A stretch of 64,000 nucleotides of DNA from Warburgia ugandensis (GCA_035236585.1 CP141127.1:62911495-62975494), one strand, 5' to 3'. Positions 35,223 to 46,443 are shown, numbered from the stretch's first letter. Made by a program: numbers and translations. The notes: generated by a model from the sequence alone, not told the origin.

Positions 35223-36545
35223 TTCACCTCTTTTGGGTGTTGTTTCCCATTTCAAGTTGAGGCTGCTACTTCTTCAAGTGTTCCATGCCTAGATCTTAGG
35301 TGTTGATTTTTTTTAAAGGTTGGTTGGTCATCCTTGCTTCTCTTGTTGATCTTAGTTACCTTTGTGTTAATTGTTACTTTGAAATTCCCTTTGTTTTTTT
35401 GCATAAACATTAATATCCAAGGCTGGTTTTTCCCTTGAAGTGATAGCCAAGAATGGTACCTTGAATCTAATCTTTATCCTTGCTTTTCATTGTGTTTAGA
35501 TCCCTTTTTGTTTCATTGCAATCCCTTCTTGCTTTCCTTAGTGTTCTTCAATCTTGCCTTTAGTTTCTAGTAGAATGTCTATTATTTCAAGCACGCTGAT
35601 TCATGATTGATTGTTGGAACAATTAGCTTGTAGTGGTTTGGTGCTTAAGAGCAAGTGAACATCATTGTAATAGAATTTAATTTTCAGTTTGGATTACATG
35701 CATTGGACATGATGGAGATAAATTTTTTATGTGATTCAATGAAGTTATTTGGATTTTTCAATTCATACTTATGTTCAGCAGTTAATGATCTTTATTAGTG
35801 AATGGTCACTTTACTATAATTGATTAAATCTATGTTCCATTAAGTGAAAGATTCAAATAGCACAGTGCTAGAATTTGTGTGGATGGATTGTTTATGTTAA
35901 TTTCCAAGCACCATACACTTTATGCTCACCTGACTTTTTAAATCCCTACTAAATTGTTAGATATCTTAGTCAATGTTAGGGTAAGGTTGCATGCTTTAGG
36001 TTTCCAAAGTTGTAGATTAGATCCATTTTTTCCCAATGAATCATGTGTACCATTCCATGGTCACATGCATAATACTTGGGTAGTTCTCCTTGCACTACTT
36101 GTTAATGATTGTTTTCCTTTATTCCATTTGTTTAGCTGTAGTTAGATTCCATTAGTTTGCATCTTAGTTAGTTTATAATTTGTAGTTAGGAAAATAATTA
36201 ATTTTGTCATATTTGCTTAAGTAATTGATTGGTTGCTTAGTTTAGTTTGATTTGCATGATTTTAGAAAATTGCTTAATTTCCTTTTTAGAAAATTTTAGT
36301 TCAAGAAAATTTTTAATTTTAGCATGTTTCTAGTTTTTGCATAATTTCTATTTCCACACGTTAATTACCATTCTTGGTTTAGGTTGAATATCTCTTGAAT
36401 TTTGGCTAGGTTAGATAATTTGATGTAGAGACCACTAGTATCACAATCATTCAATTCCTCGTGGGATTGACCTCCTTGCATGAGAATACTACAATTGATT
36501 CATGCACTTGTTATTTTAACTTTAAAATCTCAATATGTTACTTTT
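35223..36545 (+). mobile_element. Probable LTR fragment, Athila/Tat-like (forward)
   Basis: T-rich, with no coding sequence. Around 36450-36490 it reads TTCCTCGTGGGATTGACCTCC followed by an ACTACAATTGATTCATGCAC phrase. That resembles the R-U5 end of many plant Athila/Tat LTRs, and a similar phrase occurs reversed in the family C LTRs (for example 48210-48230). I see neither LTR end, nor a primer site after it, so the assignment is tentative. Confidence 0.4.
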
Positions 36546-37329
36546 TTGGGGATTTCCAGCTCTTACTACTAAATAAAGGACTTGAAGGGCAAAGTTGCCA
36601 TTGGTTCAAGCATCAAATAATGAATTTTTTACATGAAACTTTAATCATAAGATTATGACTTGACATTAGTATACCATTTAATATTTGTATATGCTTTGAC
36701 AAGAATTGGTCTCACAACCTATCCCAAATCAATAGGGTTGATATTGTGTTCCTTTAGTTAATCAATCTCATTGTTAGGATATTATGTATTGGATTTTTCT
36801 ATGAAAATTAAATAAATAATCTTGAATTAGCAAAATTACTTCTATTAATATTTTATTATGTTTTTATGAGTTTCAAATAATCAACTAATCATGAAGCAAT
36901 AAGGTTTGTACTATGATTCTACTAATAGGCAATATGACCTGTATTAAAGTACGCTCCTAGTTTGGATACCAAGTAGTGGAAATTTTCCAATACATTTAAA
37001 TATAAAAATAATTCTTGTGCTAAAATATTTATTCAAAATTTGAGGAAATTTTGAGAGGATTTGACTTTGGAAAAGATTGAAGGAAAATCAACAAGTTACT
37101 AACTACATTTCTGTCAGATAGGCTTAAAACCTTGTGACACTTCCCTCGATAGGTTTGAACATCAAAACTTAGATTTTTAACTGAAGATTTAAAGTAGTTC
37201 CTAAACATGGTAGAGTATGTTTCATTTAGAATTTGGTAAATTTCAATTAGAATTGATATAGGAAGCGACTTGATATATGGGGTAGGTTACTAATTGCCAA
37301 ACATAGTTTCTTGTTAATAGTTAACTGAA
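36546..37329. other. Unassigned AT-rich stretch
   Basis: No ORF with recognisable motifs, primer site, LTR end or RNA gene is visible. It lies between a probable LTR fragment and the repeat-rich left part of the CACTA-like region. Confidence 0.5.
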
Positions 37330-38036
37330 AAGATTTAAGCCTTGAACCTTGAACCCTGAATCTTGAACCTGAACCCTTACTCAGAACCCTAATTCCATAT
37401 TTATATATAAAAATTAGGTCTTTTTTCATGAGCTATATGCATGAATTGATAAGTAAGTTATGTATGTGTGTAGAAAGAATGCATGAATTGATGTTGACTA
37501 GAAAAAGAAAATATGGTTCATTGTGTATGAATTGTTAGATATTGTAAGGCACTAACATAAAAGGTGTATACATTTTGAACAAAAAAAATTAATTTAATAC
37601 TTTTAAAGTTGTTTTTAAAACAATGACTTTAAAAGTTAAGACTTTTAAAGTCGCTTTGTTGAAAATGACTTTAAAAGTTAAGACTTTTAAAGTCATTTTT
37701 CTGAAAACGAATTTAAAAGTTGAACACACATCATAATTAATTCTTCTTGTTTTCTTGCTTACAGTCTTTTATTACTACAATTTTTAGACTTCTTTGGTTA
37801 TCACATATTTTTATTTTTTTAAGATGTTTCTATAATATTTTGTGATGCAAGTAAACTTTGGAAGCTTAGTATCAATCAAATACGTATATATATATATATT
37901 CATTTAAAATTAAGTATATAGAACCCTAACCCTATGGCTTGAACCTTAACCCTAAACCCTGAACCTTAAACCTTGAATCTTGAACCCTGAACCCTAATTC
38001 CCTATTTATAATTTTAATTAGCTCTTTTTTCATGAG

Positions 38037-38072
<36 letters not shown>

Positions 38073-38985
38073 ATTGATAGTTAGCTACACATACGCACAC
38101 ACAAGCATATAGCTCATGAAATGGAAAGAAAAATTTAAGCTAACACACCCACAAAATAGTATCAATCAAATATATATATATATATTTAAAATTAATTAAT
38201 TGTTATATATAAAGTACTAACATAAAAGGTGTATATAATTTGAATAGAAATATATTTTTCTTAATGTTCTTTTATTAGTATAGATTTTGTAATTTTTGGT
38301 TATGACATATTTTTAGTTCTTAATTTAAGAGTGTTTCTAAAATATTTTGTGACGCATGTAAACTTTGGAAGCTTATAGTGTCAATCAAATATATATATAT
38401 ATATATATATTCATTTAAAATTAATCAATTAATTGTTATATATGAACTACTAACATAAAGGTGTATATATTTTGAATAAAAAAGTTATAAATAAAAAATG
38501 ATAAAAAAGTGTATGCATGAACCTATATTGACTTCAAAAGTGTACACTTTTAAAGTATGTACATCAAATAACAAATTACAAAAATTTTACTTATGTGAAT
38601 TTAGTGTTAAGAAAACTTTAATATAAGAACCACGCTCTTTCTCTCACACACACATACATGCATATAACTCATGGAATGGACAAGGAAAGTTAATCTAACA
38701 CACTTGCATTCCACCTCATAATTAATTTACTATCTTATTTTTCTTAATGTTCTTTTATTAGTATAGTTTTTGTAATTCTTTAGTGATCACATATTTTTAG
38801 TTCTTAATTTTGGTTATCACAGTATTTTGTAGCACAAGTAAACTTTGGAAGCTTATAGTGTCAATCAAATATATATATATATATATATTCATTTATAATT
38901 TATTAATTGTTATAAATGAAGTACTAACATAAAATGTGTATATATTTTGAATAAAAAATTATAAAGTAGTGTATACTTTTAAAGT
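37330..38985 (+). repeat. Degenerate tandem modules of about 480-600 bp
   Basis: Recurring blocks include ACTAACATAAAAGGTGTATA (near 37551, 38214, 38449 and 38925), GTAAACTTTGGAAGCTTA with AGTGTCAATCAAATATATAT (near 37850, 38355 and 38833), and GAACCCTAATTCC then CATGAGCTATAT (near 37383 and 37995). Spacing between equivalents is about 480-500 bp, or 600 bp for the last type. TA runs are scattered, the longest at 38039-38071. This is probably local duplication at the left side of a CACTA element. Confidence 0.65.
37590..37730. repeat. Left subterminal palindrome cluster 1
   Basis: Alternating ACTTTTAAAGT and ACTTTAAAAGT motifs separated by GTTAAG or short T-rich spacers; neighbouring copies are inverted. 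It matches the clusters at 38960-39090 and 45840-46443. In CACTA elements such subterminal repeats bind the element's own protein (TNPA in En/Spm). Confidence 0.65.
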
Positions 38986-39095
38986 CGTTTTTCTCTAAAC
39001 AACTATAAAAGTCTACACTTTTAAAAGCATTTTATATATAAACAACTTTAAAAGTCTACACTTTTAAAGTCGTTTTATATATAAATGACTTCTTT
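38960..39095. repeat. Left subterminal palindrome cluster 2
   Basis: Repeated CTACACTTTTAAAGTCG and AACTTTAAAAGTCTACAC motifs, with spacer TTTTATATATAAA, just before the purine-rich array. Confidence 0.65.
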
Positions 39096-39149
39096 ATGTA
39101 CCATTATCTAAACCACAAAATTGACTTCCACCACCATGCCCAACTAACA

Positions 39150-40100
39150 TAGAGAAAAAATGAGGGAGAAGAAAGAAGTGAAGAAGAAGAACAAGGAAGG
39201 AGAGGAGAAGAGGGAGAATTTTGGTGTCTCTAGGAGAAAAGGGCAATACGTAGGGGGGAACTGGGTTTGGGTGAGGGGGTCGTGGAAGCGGGGTGGGTGG
39301 GAACTGCTTTTCCAAGGAGGTAAGGGGTGTAGGGAGGGTACCGTAGGGGGATTCAGGAAGGGGTTCTAGCAGGGTATCAAAGAGGGGAGAGGTGGGGGGC
39401 GGGGTGGGGCACCGGATAGAGGGGAGGTGGGGGCACGGTGGGGGTTCGGTTGGGGTACCGAGAGAGTGGGGAGGTCAGGCACAAGAAGGGGTTCGGGTGG
39501 TAACCGAATAGAGAGGAGGTGGGGACGGAGTGGGGGTTCAGGTGGGGTACCAAAGAGTGGGAGGTGGAGGGTAGGGAGGGTGGTCAGGTGGGGCCCAGAG
39601 AGGGGAGGTAGGGAGCAGGAAGGTGGTTCGGGTGTGGATCGAAGAGAGAGGAGGTAGAGGACGAGGTGGGTGTTTGGGTGGTGTATCGGAGAGGAAGGAG
39701 GTGGCGGGGGGGAACGGAGGGAGGGGGTTTATGTGGGGATTAGAGAAGGGGGAGATGAGGTGCAAGGAGGGGGTTTGGGTGGGGACTAGAAAGGGGGGGA
39801 GCTAGGGGGTAGGTGGGGTGTAGGGAGGGGGTTCGGGTGGGGACCGGAGAGGGGGAAGGTGGAGGGTAAGGAAGGGGTTCAGGTTGGGATCGAGAGAGGC
39901 TGGTGGGAGGTAGGGTGGGGGTTCAAGTGGGGTATCGTAGATGGGGAGGTGGGGTATAGGGAGGGGGTTCGGGTGGGGACCAAAGAGTGGGGAGGTGGGG
40001 AACAAGAAGGGGACCAAAGAGGGCGGACTTGGGGGGTAGGGAGGGGGTTCGGGTGGGGAATAGAAAGGGGGGTGCTAAGGGTGGGAGGGGGTTTGGGTGT
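39150..40100 (+). repeat. Purine-strand, G-rich minisatellite, ~45 bp units
   Basis: From about 39150 the + strand is nearly all A and G. From about 39250 imperfect units recur, roughly GGTTCGGGTGGGGACC, then GAGAGGGG, GAGGTGGGG and a TAGGGAGGG-like end; lengths run about 43-60 bp and about 17 units are seen. Many runs of three or more G suggest G-quadruplex potential. Long ORFs on both strands are by-products of the composition. No similarity to the neighbouring sequence was seen. Confidence 0.85.
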
Positions 40101-40349
40101 GCAAATCCTAGCCTTGAAGGTACTCATTCAGGCGAATCAAAGTTGACAAGTGCACGATCTTATACATGTGTTCAATCGCTTCATCTTTTCTTTTGTTAAC
40201 ATTTCTAGTAATAACATCTAGTAACTCTAATGCATGTTTACATTTTTATGTTATTTTTTTTCCTAATTAAATCAAGACTAATCTCTCTTAAGCTAGGTGG
40301 TGTAGCTTTAAAATTACTTGCAATGCCAAAACCATGAGTTTGTGCTTTA

Positions 40350-40877
40350 GATGTTAATGAATTCAATCCAATGTCAACCTACACATCAACCAAAGAATTT
40401 TGGGACAACGTATAGGCAATCCATAACTATGAATATTTTTATGATGAAAAGTAATGGTTCTACTTTTGAAATCTTTACTCCATTTACCAATATTATTAGT
40501 GGTTTGAAATCTTTTAGTAAGTTTTTTACTAGCTGAGTTGGTGAATAAGATTCATAGGTCTTTCCTTAAATTTTAAGATTCCAAATGGTCAACATTCCAA
40601 GAATCTAAAGATTTAGAGAATTTAAAACTTGATGAGCTTATAAGGTCACTCAAGACCTATAAGATTGCTCATAAGTTCAAAAAAGAAGAGGAGCAAAAGA
40701 AGAAGAAAGAAATATCACTTAGATCCACTATAGAGGATGAGACTAAAGTGTTGAAGATATTGCACTTCTTATTAGGAAGTTTAAGAAGTTCATTAAGGGA
40801 AGAAAGAACAATGAAAAGAAAAACTTTAAGAAGCTAACAACAATGATTATAAGAAAAACCTTTAAGAAAGCATTATT

Positions 40878-40928
<51 letters not shown>

Positions 40929-41080
40929 TATCTCATGAAAATGAGTATTAGAAAACAAAAAATGATAGAAAAATTCTCTTAAAAAACTTGTTGAAGAAAA
41001 GAAGAAAAATGAAATTCAAGTGAATGATCTTTCCAAAATAGTAAGAAAATGATTGAAATGTGTGGAATAAAAGTTTTCTT
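40350..41080 (+). pseudogene. copia-type gag (UBN2-like) fragment
   Basis: Frame-shifted plus-strand remnant. KEFWDN near 40390 is followed by FQESKDLENLKLDELIRSLK near 40600-40650, then a KKEEEQKKKKE stretch and LLIRKFKKFIKG-like sequence near 40770. This order (EAKDL-x-LTLDELIGSL, acidic/basic run, LARKFRKFM) is that of the gag polyprotein of many plant Ty1/copia elements. The zinc knuckle is not visible and a GA microsatellite interrupts the end. It has no pol beside it. Confidence 0.65.
40880..40925 (+). repeat. (AG)n microsatellite
   Basis: An uninterrupted AG dinucleotide run of about 45 bp inside the copia-type gag remnant. Confidence 0.95.
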
Positions 41081-41773
41081 ACATTGGATCTAACCAAAAT
41101 AATAACTAAACTATCTAAAAAGCTAAATTGGTTCTTAAGAAATCAAGTAAATAAAGTTTATAGACTACTCAAAATTATGTATGACTCATGAAAGGTAAAA
41201 TTCCAAAACTAAGATACTCATGAAACTTAAATCAAACAAGGCATGACATGACATGGGGCATGTGATCTAAGACATGAAACACTATCATAAAATTAAAATT
41301 TTAATGAACTTTAAGCATGCAAATAACTAAGAGACACTTACATGAATCATAAACTTTATTGGATGGAATTTGGTACATGAATTGTGCACATGTACATATA
41401 TTGATGAACGTATAGCATAAGTTAAGCTTATCACTACTTGTGAATAGCTACAACCATTAAGAGATGTGAATTTTAACTAGTAGAGTTAAAGACTATTGAA
41501 AGGTCTATGGGATTTGTAACCCCGTTACAAAAATATATATTAAGCAGGCAAATACTTTTCATGCATCCTTTATCTATTTTCCTTGAGGTTAGTTTGTCAC
41601 ATATGTTAGATATTGTATGTTTATGTGAATGGATGGAGATGGAGTCTCCTTTAATTATCTTTTTTACTTAAACTATGTTTATTAGGGACATTAGTTTGGT
41701 TTCTTTAAATGCATTACGTAGCCTTTTTTTATGTCATTGTTCTAATATCATTGAGTGTTTCTTTGTAGTAATC

Positions 41774-43510
41774 ATGGAACGAGAAGAACAACAAACTAAA
41801 GATTAAGGCCACATTGAAGAGCATGAACAAGAGGTCAACATGAGCACTATTCCAAAGAGAAAGGACAAAGGACGAACAACAATGGAAAAGGTTATCAAGA
41901 GAAAGTTGAAGGGAATTAAAGAAACTATCTAATACAATAGTAGATGGCAAGAGATTGGTGAGAGTGCCTCCTGCTTACAGTAGTTTCCTTTGTGCTATAG
42001 TAAGAAGCATGGTTCCTATCACACTTAAGGATTGGAAACATGTGCCATGCCCAAAAAAAGATTCAATATGGGAAATGGTGAAGGTATATAAACATTAAGT
42101 ACATGTATTATTTACATTATAACTTTCCTTATTTTTCAAATATAGTAATTTGATGTGTTCAATTTGTAGAATGCCTTTGAAGTACCAAATGACAAGAAGA
42201 TGAGTACTTTACAAGGGGTAGGTGGGTAGTGGAGAAATGGAAGAACTACCTTGTTTGCAATTACATAGCTCCAAATGTCAATGATCTATCAAAGTTGTAC
42301 ACGGTGCCTTCCATTTACTACGACGTCATTGACCAAGAGGCTTGAAATGCATTTGCATAGAACCATACCTCCACCTAGTTTGAGGTATGTGTAGAAACGA
42401 TGCTTCATTCTTTAATTACATGTAATGTTCAATTAGTGCACTTGATCACTCATGTAAAAATGTGCAGGCAAAGAGTACGAGAGGAAGAAAGGTGCATGAA
42501 ACAAATATGCAGTACCACCTATCTAGGATGGCTAGCTCATTTAGAAGAGTGTAAAGCAAGCATCTATGACAATTTATTTATTTCAATTTAATGCTACTAT
42601 AGTTATATACATGTTCTCTAACTATAGTGCCTTTGCTTGACAGGAAGAAAAAAGTTAGGACTATAGAACCCATTGATTGCTCCATCATCTAGAAAATGGC
42701 TTATTCAGTGGGCTGTACTAGCAACAAGTTTACAATTAATTAGATGAAATGATCATGTCTTTCTAATTAAATTTTGCAGGACATTCTTACCTAAGAAAGT
42801 GCTATTATACGTACTTTAAGAAGTATTGCTGCCAAGGATGACATCCTGTATAGGGCTATGGGTAGTGAGCAGGACCACCCTAGTCAAGTTAGGGGCATGG
42901 GTCAAGGTGTTGTTCCTTCTAAATTCTTTGGTAGAGGATGTATACCTAGAGTTCAAGATGATGAGCACGCCTACAATGAGCTCGTTAGGAAAATAAAGGG
43001 TGATTTATATAGACAACTGCATGAGGGAGGTATGATGATTGTTCCTCGAGCCCCTACTTAGCAGTCACACCTTACTGTACCTCCATCACATGCGAATTGC
43101 AATTCCCCATCTGAAGAAGATAATGAAGGACATCTACCTCCCCTCAAAAAGGAAATTCTTGCCGAGAAGATATATACATTGATAAAACTATAAATTTTCA
43201 TTGTCCATTTGTAATAATTCTATATCTCAACCTATCTATTGCACATTTGATTTGCAGGTGGGTCAATGCTTATTGGCCTTGGATTCTCATTAGAAATTAA
43301 ATGGCAATTGGTTCATGCTATGAGCATGAATCAAACATTTTGCACAGAATTAGTATGCCACAACATACTAAGCGAGTGTCCATTACCATGTCTTTGAATG
43401 TTAATGCTTGCCTACCATTCCTAATAGAAATGGAAAATATTATAATTTTTGGGGAGGCAATTGCATATCAGCTTGGCAAGAGGCATTAGTCATTCCTATA
43501 GAGTCCACGG
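41774..43510 (+). pseudogene. TNP1 / Transposase_24-like gene of the CACTA element
   Basis: Several exon-like blocks with GT/AG borders. (1) Near 41870-42083: KVIKRKLKGIKET, then RVPPAYSSFLCAIVRSMVPI and TLKDWKHVP...IWEMVK, the start of the plant transposase family (Ptta/En/Spm, Transposase_24). (2) 42170-42384: FEVPND, EKWKNYLVCNYIAP, LYTVPSIYYDVIDQEA. (3) From 42470: KVHETNMQYHLSRMASSF. (4) 42779-43185: KDDILYRAMGSEQDHPSQVRG (split here; then MGQGVVPSKFFGRG), the family's GRVRGVG-type block. (5) 43259-43510: AIGSCYEHESNI and FLIEMENIIIFGEAIAYQ. Stops and frame changes occur in most blocks. Such proteins accompany TNP2 in CACTA elements. Confidence 0.75.
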
Positions 43511-43779
43511 TATGCATCTTATCATACTACCTTCCTCATTAATATTTTTTAGCTAAAGACCTCACTTAATTATTTAATAACTCTATATGGTTAATTAGCA
43601 ATAAAATGAGGCACCGAGATCGGCAACCATTCTAGTGCTACCTTTAGCTATTGCACCAACGGAACAGGTACTTGTATATATCTTTGATTTTTCTTTCATC
43701 ATAAATTAAGCCCTCTTCATAGATTAATAGAATATTATTTAGCTAAATTTTTTTACATCTTTTACAACAACTAACCCAA

Positions 43780-44010
43780 GAGTGTGTAGAAGTCCCACCT
43801 AACATGCCTCAATCCCTTCGGTTAATCTATGGTCTCATCAATGGCAATATGGCAATCAATCTTGTACAGATCAAGTGGGAAGTGCTTATCAAGGACGTTG
43901 TTGATGTGCCACTTATGGCAATGACCTATTACAAATTTTCCTATGAGATTAGCTTGAGTCCCCTCACATTGTCTCCTATATGGGATATATGCACATACTT
44001 GCTTGTAAAT
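43780..44010 (+). pseudogene. Further exon-like block of the CACTA gene
   Basis: Open from 43804 in the plus frame with MPQSLRLIYGLINGNMAIN and VLIKDVVDVPLMAMTYYKF. It lies between the Transposase_24-like exons and the Ulp1-like part and is probably the linker of the same predicted protein. I do not recognise a named domain in it. Confidence 0.4.
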
Positions 44011-44074
44011 CTTTTGGTATTTAATTACATATTATATTTTAATAGTATATGTAATAAGTATTTCTTTTATGCAG

Positions 44075-44999
44075 CTTCTTGAATGATGCTACTAGACTTT
44101 TTTAGGGTGAGGGTACAATTTACCAATTCCTTGACCTTGGCATCATTTTTGAAGCGACGAAGCAATGGCTGATCGAGAGGCATATTAAGGATATTTTGCC
44201 AGGCTTTGTTCACTACTCTTAGGGACAAGGCTTAATGATTCCCTACAATAGTGGGTAATTTTTAATTTAATTTTTTTTAGTCAATTTATCCTTTACTTAG
44301 GGATTGTCATCTTCCATTACAATCCATATGACTATCTATGTAGGTCTCATTAAATGATGTGCGTTCTAGATGTGCATGGTACTCATGCTTTCTTTTTTGA
44401 TTCTTGTGGAGCGCACATCCACCCCACCCTCACAGATTTTATAAATAAGCAAGTATTTATTTTTATTTTTTCATGTATTATGTGTACATAAGTAATTTGT
44501 TATTTATCTAAAATGCAATTGAAATTTAAATTTGTAGGACTTTGTGGGAATGGGCTACTATGACCTAAACTTTACAACACCAAAACTCATGTAGAAAAAT
44601 GTCAAGGTATATGAAACAATAATTGTTCTAAGTTATCATTAATTAAACTTACATGATTAATGATATTTATGATTCTTTTTTGTTGTCCTTACTACATAAT
44701 GCCCTAAACAACAGTTTGATTAGGAGTGTGGGTATTATTTCCTAAGGTACATAAGGACCCTAATATTTGATTGTACTCTTGTTTCCCATTTAAAAAAGAT
44801 AGAACACTTTTTATTTTGCATAATCTCATATTTTTGTACATTTTTTATGGATCTAGCTAAAAAGTTTTAGCTTAATTAAATATGTTTTATTTCAGGCTAC
44901 TGTGCTTTCTGAGTGGGCAAATAAGAAGAGTTACTCTAGAGTTAATCTCAACAAAATATGAAATGAATGGGCTGAGTATATAATGAGTTTCAATTAGAT
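44075..44999 (+). pseudogene. Ulp1-like (C48) cysteine protease domain remnant in the CACTA element
   Basis: Four exon-like pieces with GT/AG-like borders. 44075-44252 holds DATRLF and IYQFLDLGIIFEATKQWL. 44345-44452 reads SH-stop-MMCVLDVHGTHAFFFDS: the H-W catalytic His context with the Trp turned to stop, and the DS motif. 44697-44781 reads CPKQQFD-stop-ECGYYFLRYI, the Gln...Cys-Gly-Tyr-Tyr active-site block. 44897-44999 reads ATVLSEWANKK then NEWAEYIMSF, the usual end. Ulp1 proteases remove SUMO; plant CACTA and Mutator-like elements are known to carry such domains. Stops make this copy inactive. Confidence 0.68.
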
Positions 45000-45059
45000 T
45001 ACCTGGAGTAACTACTTGGACTTTAAATACATAACAAAGTATTTTTTTATTGACTTGTT

Positions 45060-45835
45060 TATGTTCCTTTAGATTTTATTATTTATATATATGTGTGTGT
45101 GTGTGTGTGTGTGCATTTTAAGGAATGAATGAGTGGAAACTTGGAGTGTGGGAATAAAGGAGTATGGATGAAGTGAATTTGGAGTTTGAACATGAAGTGA
45201 ATGTGGATCTCATAGACAATGCATATGTTGCAGTTTCTTATATAAATTATTTTCAAGATAGCTGTGGATGGAAAATGATGAGTATGGATGTTTTGTAGCC
45301 ATTATAGATGTATTAGGTGTTATATTTTAACAACGGTTTGGGGTATCAAGAAAGAAGTGGATACATATTAGATGCTTATTTTTTTATGTTTATAAAGATT
45401 GCTTGTATCAGGTGTATAGAATGGTTGTTATTCAATGTATACACAGTTGGTAGTGTATCGAGAAAGATGTCGATGCATTGTAGTGGATGGTTGTTTGGAA
45501 TGTGTATGGAGATTAAAGTTATTAGGTGTATATGATGTTTGGTTTTTCATGTTTTTAAAGATTGTTTGAAGTATTAGGTACATAGAATGTTTGCTATCCA
45601 ATGTATACACGGTGATAATGTATAAAAAAAATTAAGGTGTGGATGTAATGTTGTGGTTATTATTTTTTCATGTTTGTGGAGATTGAAGTATTTTAATTTA
45701 TACATGGTATTGTGTATTAAGAAGTAGATGAACATTGTTTGTAAATAGGTTCTTAATGTTTATAAGCATTGATTGAATATCACGTGTTTCTTATTCATTG
45801 TGTATAGAAGGTGGAGAAAACAAACAAATATGAAA
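45060..45835. repeat. Imperfect ~180-200 bp repeats and TG microsatellite
   Basis: (TG)n at about 45091-45114. Blocks TTCAATGTATACACAGTTGG (near 45432) and TCCAATGTATACACGGTGAT (near 45597), each preceded by GTTTTTAAAGATTG-like sequence, recur at about 165 bp. No coding motifs are seen. Confidence 0.5.
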
Positions 45836-45837
45836 AT

Positions 45838-46443
45838 AATAATAATTTAAAGTTGTTTTTTCAAAAACTACTTTATAAGTTCAAACTTTTAAAGTTGTTT
45901 TTAAAAAAATGACTTTAAAATTTCTTTTAAATTCATTTTTTACAAAACAACTTTAAAAGTTGAGAATTTTTAAAGTCATTTTATTGAAAATAACTTTAAA
46001 ATTAATGATATAATTGTTTAAATGTTTTTACTTTTGAAGTCGCTTATATGAAAATGACTTCTAAAATCACAAACATTTGAAGTTTTTTTTTATATAAGCA
46101 ACTGCAAAAGTTCATCCAAATGAAATTCTTTTGAAGTTGCTTATCTGAAAATGACTTCTAAAGTCATCAACTTTAGAAGTCCTTTTTTTCTAAGCAACTT
46201 CAAAAGTCAATTAATATTTGGTTGTCTTTGAAGTTGCTTACAATAAAATGACTTCTAAAGTTGATGACTTTAGAAGTCATTTTATATAAGTGACTTCAAA
46301 AGTATGTGACTTTTGAAGTCATTTTAAAAATCTTTAAACGACTTTAAAAGTTGACGACTTTCTTAGTCACCTCGGTAGAATTCCTTTCATAAGATACTTC
46401 TATTAGCACATTTTACCGACTTTAAAAGCCCCCGATAATAGTG
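45838..46443. repeat. Right subterminal palindromes and CACTA terminus
   Basis: About 600 bp of inverted GACTTTAAAAGTT / GACTTCTAAAGTC / GACTTTTGAAGTC motifs, often paired around TTATATAAG or T-rich spacers. It ends ACCGACTTTAAAAGC, CCCCGATAATAGTG. The bases after it are ATG, the possible right copy of a 3 bp target duplication. Confidence 0.75.

Larger units (their letters stand above)
37590..46443 (+). mobile_element. Decayed CACTA (En/Spm-like) DNA transposon; left end uncertain
   Basis: The right terminus, read inward on the reverse strand, is CACTATTATCGGGGGC followed by TTTTAAAGTCGG, a typical CACTA end. Many ACTTTAAAAGT-type palindromes lie in the last 600 bp and again near 37595-37720 and 38960-39090. 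Inside are a Transposase_24-type gene in several exons, a Ulp1-like region, a G-rich minisatellite and a copia gag scrap. I could not find a matching left CACTA end or a 3 bp target duplication, and the TNP2 transposase is not seen. A candidate CACTAACATAAAAGG at 37550 matches the right end poorly beyond CACTA. Confidence 0.7.

Noticed and set aside
37550..37565. Left CACTA terminus at CACTAACATAAAAGG
   Set aside because: Only CACTA agrees with the right end; the phrase recurs as TACTAACATAAAAGG in the local repeats, and the flanking AGG does not match ATG.
37330..38000. Interstitial telomere repeat
   Set aside because: CCCTAA-like units are few and mixed with CTTGAAC and GAACCTT; no run of perfect TTTAGGG units.
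39160..40146. Several overlapping ORFs rich in Gly/Arg or Pro/Leu
   Set aside because: They occur in several frames on both strands of a purine-only minisatellite and follow from composition; no start context or domain supports a gene.
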